From NCBI GenBank assembly GCA_028583415.1, contig CM053270.1:3436501-3500500 (forward strand): a stretch of DNA of 64,000 bases. Reading direction: 5' to 3'. Positions within the stretch are counted from its first letter, which is position 1. Each line of letters opens with the position of its first letter. The translations under genes were made by a program, and so were the position numbers. The notes below the pieces were generated by a model, which was given only the letters and a program-made list of their open reading frames with translations, did not search any database and was not told where the DNA came from. Shown piece by piece: positions 1 through 9,849 of this stretch. This stretch comes from Protea cynaroides. Its lineage: Eukaryota; Streptophyta; Magnoliopsida; Proteales; Proteaceae.

Positions 1-1267
1 TCTGGGTCGTCTGGAGACTAGTTGTCCGCTCGACCATCCACTGATCTGACACACGCTGAGCATCTAGAAGCTCGACCACTCTCCCATCAGTCGCGCACTG
101 AGCATCTAGGGGCTCTCCTACTCTCCTATCTGTCGTGCGTTGGGCATCTAGAAGCTCTCCCACTCTCAAGTTCGTCACGCGCTGAGCCTCTTTGATCTCA
201 CGCAGTAATCCCGTTATATCATCAGATGGTGGGTGTGAAGGACCAGCCATGTGTGAAGGAGCCCGAGATGGACCAGCTCTAGTAGAATGTGGAGGTGATG
301 GAGGAGTTATAGCGTCTACATCCATATACAGGTGATCTTCATCCTCAGCATCACCCCCATGAACCCCTGCTCTGGCTGCTGCTGCTGCTGCCGCCTCAGC
401 GTCTGCTACCTCTACCCGAGTATGAGGACGCACCAGAGCGTTCCTCTCATCATCACTGACCTGAGCATCCCGTATACCCATCCTACAGATGGCCTCCCAG
501 TCCAGCATCGATGAGAAGGTCTTCTCCTGAATCCTCTCACCCACTAAATCAACACCCAGGTGAGCGAGCAGAGTAGTGATCAGACGTCCATAAGGCAGGT
601 TGCCTATCTGATCAGGCAGCGTAGTATGGATCATCGTCCTTAGGATAATGTAAGGTATGCAGACAGGCTGCCTAGTGCAAATGCAGTAGAGGACATACTG
701 GGTCAACTGGGAGATCCTCTCATAGTGTCCACTCTGGGGTATCAGATTGTGCTGGATGATCTTACAGTACACCCGAGGCTCTAGACGTAGATTAATCGCT
801 TTCATCTCTCAGCAATCGTCTCTAATGAGCTGACTGTCAATCTCAGCACGCATCTCCAAGGAAAGGAACTGGGGCTCCCTAGGAGCATAGTACACCAAAG
901 GGCCATCATTTGATATGCCCAAAATATCAGCCAACTACTGGCCGTCAAAGGAAACCTCTACCCCTTTGACGTAGCTCATGATCCTGAGCTCCCTACCCCT
1001 CTCTGTGTCATTGCGATCCCCCACTACCTGGAGATTGCAATAGAACTGTCTCACCAAATCCGGATGGGTACAAGCATCATAGGTAATCACAGGGAGCCAG
1101 CCCATGTCACCAAATGCCCCCTCCACGTTGAACAAGGCTAGACTAGCCAAGTCTACACAACGACCCCCCTCTACTTTCTTACTCTCATAGCGAGCATACT
1201 GAGCTTCGGCCTCGTTGGAGCAGAAACGAACTGGGTCATGAGCCCCAGGAACCTTGGTACGAGCCAT
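1..1267 (-). pseudogene. El-1 antisense ORF (aORF), plant-transposon-protein type, broken
   Basis: The gene runs opposite to gag-pol. It starts MARTKVPG at 1267. The body (FYCNLQV, SYVKGVEVSFD, and beyond the first stop LADILGI) resembles the plant family annotated as 'putative plant transposon protein' (Transposase_32-like); its biochemical role is unknown. At least two stops break it: TAG at 935-937 (CAG in sister copies) and TGA near 808-813 where sisters have TGG. The C-terminal part (about 1-200) is a 42-bp coding repeat. A GT-AG 5'-UTR intron (1273-1713) precedes the ATG: GGCAG is 5 bases upstream of the start codon. The 3' end lies outside the window. Confidence 0.8.
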
Positions 1268-1272
1268 GTTAT

Positions 1273-1713
1273 CTGCCAAAACAAACAAAAACAAATAATA
1301 GATCAGTAATGGTGAAAAACCCAAAAAATTTGGCCTTATAACGGCATAAATTGGTTAAAAGCCTCACTTTTCACCCAAACACTTGGGCAGGAGGACTTAC
1401 ATAGGTTCCAAACCATCCTACAAGGCTCATACAGTTGGAAATTTAATTTAAAAAGATCGAATTTGAAGAAATTTTAATAAATTCAAAAAATCTCGAAAAT
1501 TAGGTCAAAATGGTAAATTTTAAGTTTCTCGATAACCAACCGATGAAACTCGAATATTTTTTAGGGATTTCATCCATTGGGTGACCAATAGCAAAAGCCC
1601 CCAATAAAAATTAAATTTTTACGGTTAGAAAAAATTTAATTTGAAGAAAACGATGTAAATGGACAAAAACCTAGTTAGAAAGCTTTAAAAATGTGAAACA
1701 GTAGAGAGCATAC
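1273..1713 (-). other. Predicted 5'-UTR intron of El-1 aORF
   Basis: On the minus strand the donor reads CAG|GTATGC and the acceptor is a T-rich tract ending GGCAG|ATAAC-ATG, immediately before the aORF start. The same donor/acceptor pair sits at the same places in El-3, El-6 and El-7. No protein frame is visible in it. Confidence 0.6.
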
Positions 1714-2306
1714 CTGAAGAGAAGGAGCTGGAGTCACGAACGAAAGATACGATCACTAAATAGGTAGGGGTCGATACTGTAGCAACTCAAGAAACCGAGT
1801 TGATTTGGAAGGAAGGAGAAAGAATGGGAAATGAATCCAAAATCGGGTTTAAAAACCTGATTCTAGATTGTAGGGTTGCAGAATTTGACCAAAACATGCG
1901 ACCCAACGTCAGACCCTACCGTCGACCCTAGCCTCTCGGTGATTTGACAGAGAACTAGGGGTCAGACCTAGGGTCGGACGATTACCAACCCTACCATCGA
2001 CCCTAGCCTCTTGGTGATCTGACAGAGAACTAGGGATCGAACCTAGGGTCGGACATATACCGACCCTACCATCGACCCTAGGCTCTCGATAAGCTGACAG
2101 TGTTTCTCAGGGTTGCATACCCTAGGGATGCATAAGGACCGACCCTACCATCGACCCTACGATGGAAAATACAGTATTTGTCAGAATGATCTGAAAAATT
2201 TGAAAATTATATTGATTAGTTGGATTTTTAACTTGAGAACAACTTATATTGATTGCCTCACATGTGCTATGATTGTTTACAGACACTACAATCACCAGAA
2301 CAGGAA
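1714..2306. promoter_or_regulatory. El-1 divergent control region with TAGGGTCGA array
   Basis: This stretch lies between the divergent starts of aORF and gag. From about 1880 to 2160 it holds several direct and inverted copies of CGACCCTA / TAGGGTCG, partly organised as repeats of about 75 bp that share the block CTCTCGGTGATYTGACAGAG. El-6 (40905-41120) and El-7 (49795-50005) have the same array; El-3 has a different motif at the same place. A T-rich stretch ending TTTACAG at about 2262-2281 could be a splice acceptor before gag. Promoter function is inferred from position. Confidence 0.55.
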
Positions 2307-3572
2307 ATGGTTGGGCGAAGGGTGACCAGACGAGGCCATAACCCAATTCCACCCCCACCACCTGTGGAGGAAGACAGCCATGTAAACCATGAAGCATAGG
2401 AGAATCTGAATACAGCACCGCCAGTGACTAATGGCCAGGATAATCCTACAAACTTGCCAGCCCCACCAACGGATTTGGCTACAGCCGTAATGAATTTGGC
2501 ACAACAGCTGCAGCAAATACAACAGGTGCAAGTCAATATGCAAGCTACAATAGGGATGGCTTTTCCAGCTTCCCACACGACACCTATGCCAGCAGGGCAG
2601 GCCAGCACAGTACTAGGGGGAAGCAACATGGTACCCCACGCACCTAAAACACCAGTCATGCCGGCTCAAGTACAGAATCCTGAGGTAGCTCAAGGAAGTT
2701 ACCCATATGAACCACCTATGTATGGGGCCTATGCTCCGTATCAGCTGGACCACGCCCGACTGATCGAGCATTTTCTGAGGATGAAGCCCAAGGATATAAT
2801 GGTAAGCCAGCAGATCCTTTATGGCCAGCACACTAGATTGATGAAATGGAAAGAAATTTTACTATGATGATAGTAAATGAGGAGGAGAAAGTGTTGTGTG
2901 TAACCTTCATGCTGAAAGGCAATGCACACCACTGGTGGAAGTCCACACAGACTTATCTGTTAACAAAGCACACCCAATTGACTTGGGATATAGATAAAGA
3001 GACATTCTTAGAGAAGTACTTCCCCAGAAGTTTCAGAGATTCTGTAGAGAGAGAGTTCTTAAGTTTATATCAGGGGCAAATGACTGTGGATGCATACCAA
3101 CAGCGTTATGAGGAACTATTTTTCTTTGCACCCGCCAGCAAGCAGGAAGAAAATACAAAGACCCGAAGGTTCGTCATGGGACTTAGGGGAAGCATCCATG
3201 AGCATGTTCTGGGACTGGAAAAGAAGGTCTACAATGAAGCAGTACAAATTGCTCGAGTAATAGAGTCGAGCCAGAAGGAGAGCTACTTTGCTCAAAACAG
3301 GGGTATTAAAAGGGAAAATGGGAATTCTTATAACGGAGGGAATACAAGGACATTCAAACCCTTCCGTACTAAAGGCTTCAATGCTGCAGCCAAGACTACT
3401 CCAGCAGCTCAACCACAACAAAAGCAAAACAATGAAGGAGTAAAATGCTTTAACTGCAACCAAATAGGACATTATTTAAGAGAGTGTCCTAAACCCAGGA
3501 AGCAGCTTCAGTAAGGAAAGGTTTATGCTGTTACATCCGAGGATGCTGCCGCATCGCCTGATGTGGTCACAG
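2307..3572 (+). pseudogene. gag: El-1 gag (capsid/nucleocapsid), broken
   Basis: Gag forms the virus-like particle that packages element RNA. The start MVGRRVTR at 2307 is shared with El-6 and El-7. The capsid part includes HWWKSTQTYL and QRYEELFFFAP, and the nucleocapsid ends in a CX2CX4HX4C zinc knuckle (CFNCNQIGHYLREC, about 3450-3490). Lesions are a TAG at 2397-2399, a one-base deletion near 2790 and a TAA at 3512-3514 where sisters read CAG. The last codons (DVVTG) run up to a GT-AG gap. Gag would otherwise end six bases into that gap at an in-frame TGA. Confidence 0.9.
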
Positions 3573-3642
3573 GTATGACCTGAACCTTTCATTTTGTGTT
3601 ACATTGTGTGATCATGTAGACTAAAACTAAAACAAATCACAG
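3573..3642 (+). other. 70-bp GT-AG intron-like gap between gag and pol (El-1)
   Basis: The gap starts GTATGA and ends ATCACAG. Removing it joins codons exactly into DVVTG-IVPINGIPARVLFDSG, as in related elements whose gag-pol is continuous at this point. It contains an in-frame TGA and is not a multiple of three. An A-rich CTAAAAC stretch near its 3' end could hold a branch point. Splicing is inferred; no RNA evidence is available. Confidence 0.7.
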
Positions 3643-6600
3643 GTATTGTACCTATTAATGGCATACCCGCTAGAGTACTCTTTGATTCTGGAGCTACTCA
3701 TTCTTTTATATCTGTGTCATTTGGAAAGAAGCTGAATCTACCCCTCAGATCGTTAGATTACAAACTTCTTGTACGATCGCCTATGGGATTAGAAGTGGAA
3801 TTAGAAAAAGGTTATGGACCATGTCTAGTTCTTATTGACGAGAAGACTTTGAATGCAACCTTGATTCAACTTGAGATGGCAGACTTTGACGTCATCTTGG
3901 GAATGGACTGGTTAGCTCGGCATTCAGCAAACTTATTATGTGCAGAAAAGAAGCTGACATTTAAAGACAAGGAAGGAGCAGAGATTAGTTTTGCGGGAAC
4001 CAAACTTCCCCATAAACGAAAACTCATCATCTCTGCATTAAAGGCTAGGAAATGCCTCGAGAAACGAGGAGTTGGGTATCTAGTATCGGTGGTCGACCTC
4101 ACCAAGGAAGCACCACGAATGGAGGATATTGATGTTGTGCATGACTTTCCAGATGTATTTCCTGAAGAACTACCAGGACTACCACCCGACCGAGCTACAG
4201 AGTTTGTTATAGATCTGATACCCGGGGCCGCACCAGTATCTAAAGCACCCTATCGAATGGCTCCTACTGAACTGAAGGAATTGAAGGTACAGTTACAAGA
4301 ATTATTAGATAAGGATTACATCATACCTAGCATATCACCATGGGGAGCGCCGATATTATTTGTAAAGAAGAAGGACGATAGTGTTCGACTGTGTATAGAC
4401 TACCGAAAACTGAATAAGCTGACAATCAAGAATCGATACCCATTGCCTCGGATCGATGACTAGTTCGATCAGTTGCAAGGTGCCAAGGTGTTCTCCAAGA
4501 TTGATCTTCGGTCAGGATACAATCAACTGAAGATTAAGGACGGTGATATTCCAAAGACAGCATTCAGAACAAGATATGGACATTATGAATTTTTAGTCAT
4601 GTCTTTTGGATTGACTAACGCACCCGCAACCTTTATGGAACTCATGAATCGGGTATTCCATGATATGTTGGATACGTCAGTCATTGTGTTTATTGATGAT
4701 ATATTGGTTTACTCTAAGGACAAGGAAACTCATGTCATGAATCTAAGAGCCACTCCACAACGATTAAGGAAAGAGAAGCTTTACGCCAAATTTACAAAGT
4801 GTGAGTTTTGGTTAAAGGAGGTCGCTTTCTTAGGCCATGTGGTATCCGCTGAAGGAATTAAAGTAGATCCTAGCAAGATTGAAGTCATTGTAAAGTGGGA
4901 AGCACCGAAGAGCGTTGTAGAAATTAGAAGTTTCCTAGATCTAGCTGGGTATTATCGACGATTCGTGGAAGACTATTCCAGAATTGTCGTACCTCTCACC
5001 AGTTTGACTAAGAAAGGAGAAAAGTTTGTTTGGACTGATAAATGTGAGAAGAGTTTCCAAACATTGAAGGCTAGATTGATATCTGCTCCGATCTTGACTA
5101 TTCCTATTCCAGGACAGTCATTTACCTTGTATACAGATGCGTCGGGCTTGGGTTTAAGATGTGTACTTATGCAAGGAGAACAAGTAATTGCGTATGCCTC
5201 AAGACAACTGAAGACACATGAGAAGAACTATCCCATTCATGACTTGGAATTAGCGAGAATAGTACATGCTGTCAAGATATGGAGACATTACTTGTACGGA
5301 GAGAAATTTCAGATTAAATCAGATCATAAGAGTCTCATATATCTTTTTAATCAGAAGGAGTTGAACATGAGACAAAGAAGATGGCTGGAATTATTGAAGG
5401 ATTATGATTGTGATGTCTAGTATCATCCAGGAAAGGCTAATGTAGTTGCTGATGCGCTAAGCAGAAAAACAATGATAAAATCTCAAGGAGAGGTTAACAC
5501 AACTGCAGCAATGTGTACTACAGAAAAAGTGTTCAATCATGGTAATGAGCAGTTCATAATAGATGCACCGGGTGAATCAACCAACCAAGGGTTGATTCAT
5601 CGGTTTTCAAATATGTTCGCAACGTTGAAGATTGTACTTGATATAATTGATGAAGTGAAGGCAGTTATTAGATCAGATCCTTATTTGAGAACGGTACAAG
5701 AAGACATCGAAAAAGGTAGGACTACTCCTGAGTTTACCTTAGATGATGAAAAGGTACTGAAGTACAGAGGGAGAGTATGTGTTCCTGAAACAAAAAATTT
5801 GGACATTAGACACCGACTAACGAAGGAAGCTCATACCACCGCCTATTTGGTACATCCTGGAAGTACAAAGATGTCTCATGATTTGAAGAAAATATATTGG
5901 TGGAGAGGAATGAGAGCAGATGTAGCTAAATTCGTGTCTCAATGCCTAAGTTGTCAGAGGGTGAAGACTGAACGACAAAGACCTGCAGGACTGTTGCAGC
6001 CCCTGCCAGAACTAGCATGGAAATGGGACTGCATCACTATGGACTTCGTCACCGGGTTACCATTGACTCCTCGAGTAGTTGACGCAGTCTGGGTGATTGT
6101 AGATCGTCTAACTAAGATAGCTCGCTTTATAGCAATACAACCACAGTATACCCTGGAGAGGTTAGCCAAGCTATATGTGGATAACATTGTCAGATTACAT
6201 GGTGTACCTGAAAGCATTGTGTCCGACAGAGACCCACGCTTTACTTCAAAGTTTTGGGAACAATTGCAAAAGGCTATGGGTACAACGTTGAAGTTCAGTA
6301 CTACATTCCATCCTCAGACAGACGGACAGTCGGAGCATACCATTCAGATTTTAGAAGACATGCTTCGAGCCTGTGTAATTGATTTTAAAGGATCATGGGA
6401 TGAGAAACTACCATTGATCGAGTTCGCCTATAACAACAGCTATCAGGCTACTATACAGATGTCACCTTATGAAGCACTGTATGGGAGGAAGTGTCGAACT
6501 CCTTTGTTCTGGAATGAAGTTGGTAAACGTAGCATTGTTGGACTAGAATTTATTGAAGAGACTTGTCAAGTAGTCGACATTATCAAAGAAAGAGTTAGAA

Positions 6601-7100
6601 CGGCTCAGAATCGTTAAAAACAGTATGCAGATACTCGACGTAGAGACCTTGAATTTGTCATAAGTGATAAGGTATTCTTGAAAGTATCACCTATGCGGGG
6701 TTTAAAATGATTCGGACAGAAAGGGAAGCTAAGTCCGTGATATGTCGGGCCATACGAGATTCTAGCCAAACGTGGAAAAGTGGCTTATCAGTTAGCACTA
6801 CCACCATCTATGTATAGTGTGCATGATGTATTTCATATCTCCTTATTAAAGAAGTACGTCAGAGATCCGACGCACGTTTTGATAGCAGATCCACCAGATT
6901 TAACTGAAGATTTGACATTCAAAGTATCACCAATTGAGATCACAAGTTGAAAGGTTCAACGTCTATGCAACCGTGACATATACTATGTTAAAGTCACCTG
7001 GAGAAGCCGAGATATATAAGAGATCACAAGGGAAGAAGAGAATGCTATGTGAAAGCAATATCCTCACCTTTTTGACTTGGAAGGTATGTACAAATTTTGA
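3643..7100 (+). pseudogene. pol: El-1 pol: protease, RT, RNase H, integrase, chromodomain (broken)
   Basis: The domains are in normal order. Protease has LFDSGATHSF near 3680. RT has RLCIDYRKLNKL, FLVMSFGLTNAP and the catalytic VFIDDILVYS near 4690. RNase H has LYTDASG and SDHKSL. Integrase has an H-H-C-C finger near 5850-5960 and acidic residues in MDFVTGLP, SDRDPRF and the TDGQSE block. The C-terminal RDIYYVKVTWRSRDI block is a chromodomain, which in this lineage can guide insertion to modified histones. The frame is kept but stopped at 4461, 5418, 6615, 6708, 6738, 6948, 7017 and 7050. It ends at TGA 7098-7100. Confidence 0.93.
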
Positions 7101-7116
7101 GGATGAAATTTTTAAT

Positions 7117-7128
7117 AAGAAGGGGGAG
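7117..7128 (+). other. Polypurine tract of El-1
   Basis: A 12-base purine run (AAGAAGGGGGAG) sits one base before the LTR's TGTAAG. In LTR elements this primes plus-strand DNA synthesis. The surrounding GGATGAAATTT block is conserved at the 3' end of pol in the other copies. Confidence 0.85.
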
Positions 7129-7129
7129 T

Positions 7130-7454
7130 TGTAAGACCCGTATCGAACTAACCGGTCTTACCACCTTGTACCAGGTCTACCTATCATGGTCGAGCCAAGT
7201 GGACCAAGTGCGTGAAGGAAATCACAAGACTAGGTTTGAGTTTGTCCCAAAAATAGTAAATATGAGGGTAGGGTCGCTTGCCTAAACAGGTAGGGTCGAC
7301 CCCCCCTCAACAGAAGTCCAACCTATGATTTTCTAGTCGTAGGGTCACATGACTAGAAAAATGTAGGGTCGACGGATCCTGCGACCCTATGTGCGACCCT
7401 ACGATTTCAGACAGAAACAATAATTAGGAAACTTTCCTAATTCCAAGGGGTTCT
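7130..7454 (+). repeat. El-1 3' LTR, first part
   Basis: It begins TGTAAGACCCG as in the other T1 LTRs. A U3 array of TAGGGTCGA / TGCGACCCTA copies lies at about 7265-7405. It stops at 7454, where El-2 begins with TGTCATACC; homology resumes at 29631. The possible target duplications GTTCT (7450-7454) and GGTAT (29631-29635) match at only three of five bases, so the site has decayed. Confidence 0.9.
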
Positions 7455-7726
7455 TGTCATACCCTAATTCTGAACCAATCAGAATGGTGTGAGTGAATTG
7501 TCACTAAACCAACAGTTCACACCAAGATCTCAATAAGACCGTGTCCACTCATACAAACCATTGCACATAGCCACAATCAGAATATAATAAATACAGCGGA
7601 AGTCTTTAAATAAATGAACTGAGTATTCTATTGATAAATTTAAATAAGTATTCAATTATCCAAATTCCAAACATAATTAGAAATCTTTACATCACTTTAA
7701 AAATAACTGAAACAAATAAAATAAAA

Positions 7727-7897
7727 TCAAAGACACACGTAGAAAGGGCACTCGCATGAAGCGCCATGCTCGCCCTCTCCCGCCTGTACGTCCAGAGCAG
7801 CAACACCTCCATACGTCGGAGCGTTCATATAATCATCCACCGTGTAACCTGCATCAACATTTAAAAATAGTGTATATACAAAGGGTGAGCTCACAAC
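7727..7897 (-). CDS. LTR-encoded cysteine peptide, El-2 3' LTR copy
   Basis: The frame is open for 56 codons and ends TGA. It reads GYTVDDYMNAPTYGG...SCECPF, then YVCL where sisters have CVYL, so the last cysteine is altered. There is no ATG before DDYM, so if translated it may begin there or be an exon after the acceptor-like GATGCAG|GT. The same peptide is found in every T1 and T2 LTR here that spans the locus. Function is unknown and no family is recognised. Confidence 0.45.
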   Translation of the reverse strand, partial: VVSSPFVYTLFLNVDAGYTVDDYMNAPTYGGVAALDVQAGEGEHGASCECPFYVCL

Positions 7898-8099
7898 TTA
7901 GCTCAGTAAGATAATCAGACAGTGTATCAATATTATATGCATGAGTAACAATCATTTTATGCTGTGGCTTGATTTAAGTTTGCAATGTGCTATAGAAAGG
8001 GTTGGCAGCCACCGCACCTCTATACATGAGTGTGTAGCATCGCACAGTAGATCACACCGCTGCCGACCCACATGCACCCATTATGGAATAGAGATAGAG

Positions 8100-8475
8100 C
8101 TAAGGCATCCACTACCTCCCTGATGCTCTACCCATACCAATACATAAGCCCCTACTGGCTAGGGCTTGCAAACTGGGCTCGCAACTAACCAATCCTATAT
8201 GTCATCACTGTAGGATCTATCCCAGTACAGCTCCCTACGGCATAGAGATAGAGCTAGAGCGTGGTGGCCAGGCCGGAGACCACAGTGCCACGACCTCCCC
8301 CTGATGCCCTACCCGCACCAAGCATACTAAGACAGAACAATATGCAAGTAGACTCTATCCCAACATAACTCCCTACGACATAGAGATAGAGCTAGAGTCT
8401 AGTGGCCAGGCCGGAGACTACAGTGTCACGACCTCCCCCTGATGCCCTACCCCCACCAAGCATGCTAAGATAGAA
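8100..8475. repeat. ~148-bp tandem units in T2 LTR
   Basis: The unit core CATAGAGATAGAGCTA occurs at about 8241 and 8389, 148 bp apart. Each copy is followed by a CAGGCCGGAGAC block and a CCTCCCCCTGATGCCCTACCC block. A third, weaker copy lies near 8090. The same units recur in El-2's other LTR (about 28095-28335) and in both El-3 LTRs. T1 LTRs carry the ATAGAGATAGAGCTA core as well, so the repeat predates the family split. Confidence 0.75.
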
Positions 8476-9770
8476 TACTACAAAAAGGTGCTAGTGTGAA
8501 GAATGATCCCAGACCCCAGGCCCTTCCCATTCCACACACTAACAAAAATAATCACATGCCTAACAATCACATCCTAGCATATGGAATATGCATGAATAAA
8601 TATAATAACTGGAAATAACAGATGACATGTGAGAATGCACAAACATCATACCAAAGATTCAAGGTTATTAGCAACGGTTTACTGTCCATTAGATTATTAG
8701 GATTTAGGTCCGATTCCCTTACCTGATGCTCGTTTGATAGCTTGCTCTACGTCACAAGATCCAAACGTGCTATCACAAAGTCCTATACAATATTAGGGTT
8801 CAATTAGAATAGTTTTCTTAGGGTTTACGTTGGTCGGAAAACCAACGAGGTTACAAAATACATCACACAGAGCTGACCGGTTGCATGTACCGGGCGCGGC
8901 ACTGTGGGGAAAACCAGCGACCGGTATGGTCAGCCGGTCCCCACAGACCAGCCCCGGGAGGTACCGGTCGCAACATACCGGTCGCACAGGGTGCAACCGG
9001 TATAGTCGACCGGTATGTCTCCGGAAGACTATACACTTGGTTTCTCAACTACCGTCGGTCACCCCCTATTGATTCTAGGGTTTCTCCTACACAATTTAGG
9101 TCTGAGCATTGAGTTAGAGTTCTTTCCAACTCCATTCAAGTCTAGTTTTGATGGTATTCATCCTAGAACTCGAATCTAGGGTTTAATAACTAAATTAGGG
9201 TTTGATGGAAAAGTATGGTTTAGGTCAATACCTGCTTTGCATGGTATTGATCCAAGCAACCCAACCATCCTAGAGTCATAATGTGAGAGAAAGGGTTTAA
9301 ACTCTTACTGTCAACTGGCGTAAGGTGTGCGTCGTCGAACGGCAACGGCGGCTCTTCCTTCTTCTTCCTAGCTCCTTCTCCTTCTCTGATCTCCTTCTCC
9401 TCTCTAGGGTTTGTGAGGATCAATGGAAGGGATTCTAGGAGGCTTAAAGGGGTTTAAATAGGCTAGGAATTAGGTTTAGGAAGCCTCTTAGAATTAAGAA
9501 AGTCATAGGATTCGGAATTAGGAAAGTGAGACCCGCAGAGACCCAATTCTGAATCTTGGTAGTCTGCTGCGTAGACCATACCGGTCGACCGGTACCATAG
9601 ACCGGTACCATCGACCGGTATAAATGAAATTCATACTTATGTTGGTCTGTTTGGTTTGATTTCATACCTGATTGTCATCCGCTCATCCCGTCTGGCCCGG
9701 TGATGATCGGAAGACCTGTTACGACATGAAATCAAGGTTTAGATCGGGTTTATGGAGTGCGGGTTTTACA

Positions 9771-9849
9771 ACTCCCCCACCCTAAAAAGAAATTTCATCC
9801 CCGAAATTTGCATGGAGGTTTCACAACTCCCCCACCCTTGAAAGAAATT
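9771..9849 (-). other. Duplicated polypurine tract of El-2
   Basis: In element orientation the block with ATGAAATTTC-like sequence, GGGTGGGGGAG and TTGTRAAAC occurs twice in tandem, about 50 bp apart. The inner copy includes the first bases of a false LTR start. El-3 has the same doubling at 16290-16360, so it belongs to the family rather than to one copy. Confidence 0.75.

Larger units (their letters stand above)
1..7454 (+). mobile_element. El-1: Tekay/Del-type Ty3/gypsy element, family T1, 5' end outside window
   Basis: This is the 3' part of a plus-strand chromovirus. In order it holds an antisense gene (1-1267, minus), a motif-rich control region, gag (2307-3572), a 70-bp intron-like gap, pol (3643-7100), a polypurine tract (7117-7128) and the first 325 bases of the 3' LTR (7130-7454). 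The LTR is cut by El-2 and resumes at 29631. The 5' LTR lies before base 1. All reading frames carry stops, so the copy is dead. The order and the chromodomain end of pol place it in the Tekay/Del lineage; that placement rests on recognised protein motifs, not a tree. Confidence 0.93.
7455..9770 (-). repeat. El-2 3' LTR (2316 bp)
   Basis: Read in element orientation it starts TGTAAAACCC and ends GGTATGACA. It carries two ACCGGTCGAC arrays: one in U3 at about 9577-9623 and one further downstream at about 8875-9020. It also holds ~148-bp tandem units (8100-8475), the hairpin block TGAGCT...AGCTCA at 7885-7905 and the LTR peptide frame (7727-7897). Confidence 0.93.

Noticed and set aside
332..514. 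Open frame on the plus strand with a run of cysteines
   Set aside because: Opposite-strand shadow of the aORF's low-complexity alanine-rich part; same in 23244-23543.
1890..2160. Telomere-like CCCTA repeats
   Set aside because: CCCTA occurs only as part of CGACCCTA words separated by other sequence; no tandem heptamer run.
3512..3514. Stop after the zinc knuckle as the natural end of Gag with readthrough into pol
   Set aside because: Sister copies El-2, El-3 and El-7 have CAG here; it is a private CAG>TAA-type lesion, and the shared junction is the GT-AG gap further on.
9050..9120. Possible host gene in the GC-rich ACCGGT regions (frames at 8793-9112 and 28710-28995)
   Set aside because: Frames are on both strands with no conserved protein; they follow the repeat words.
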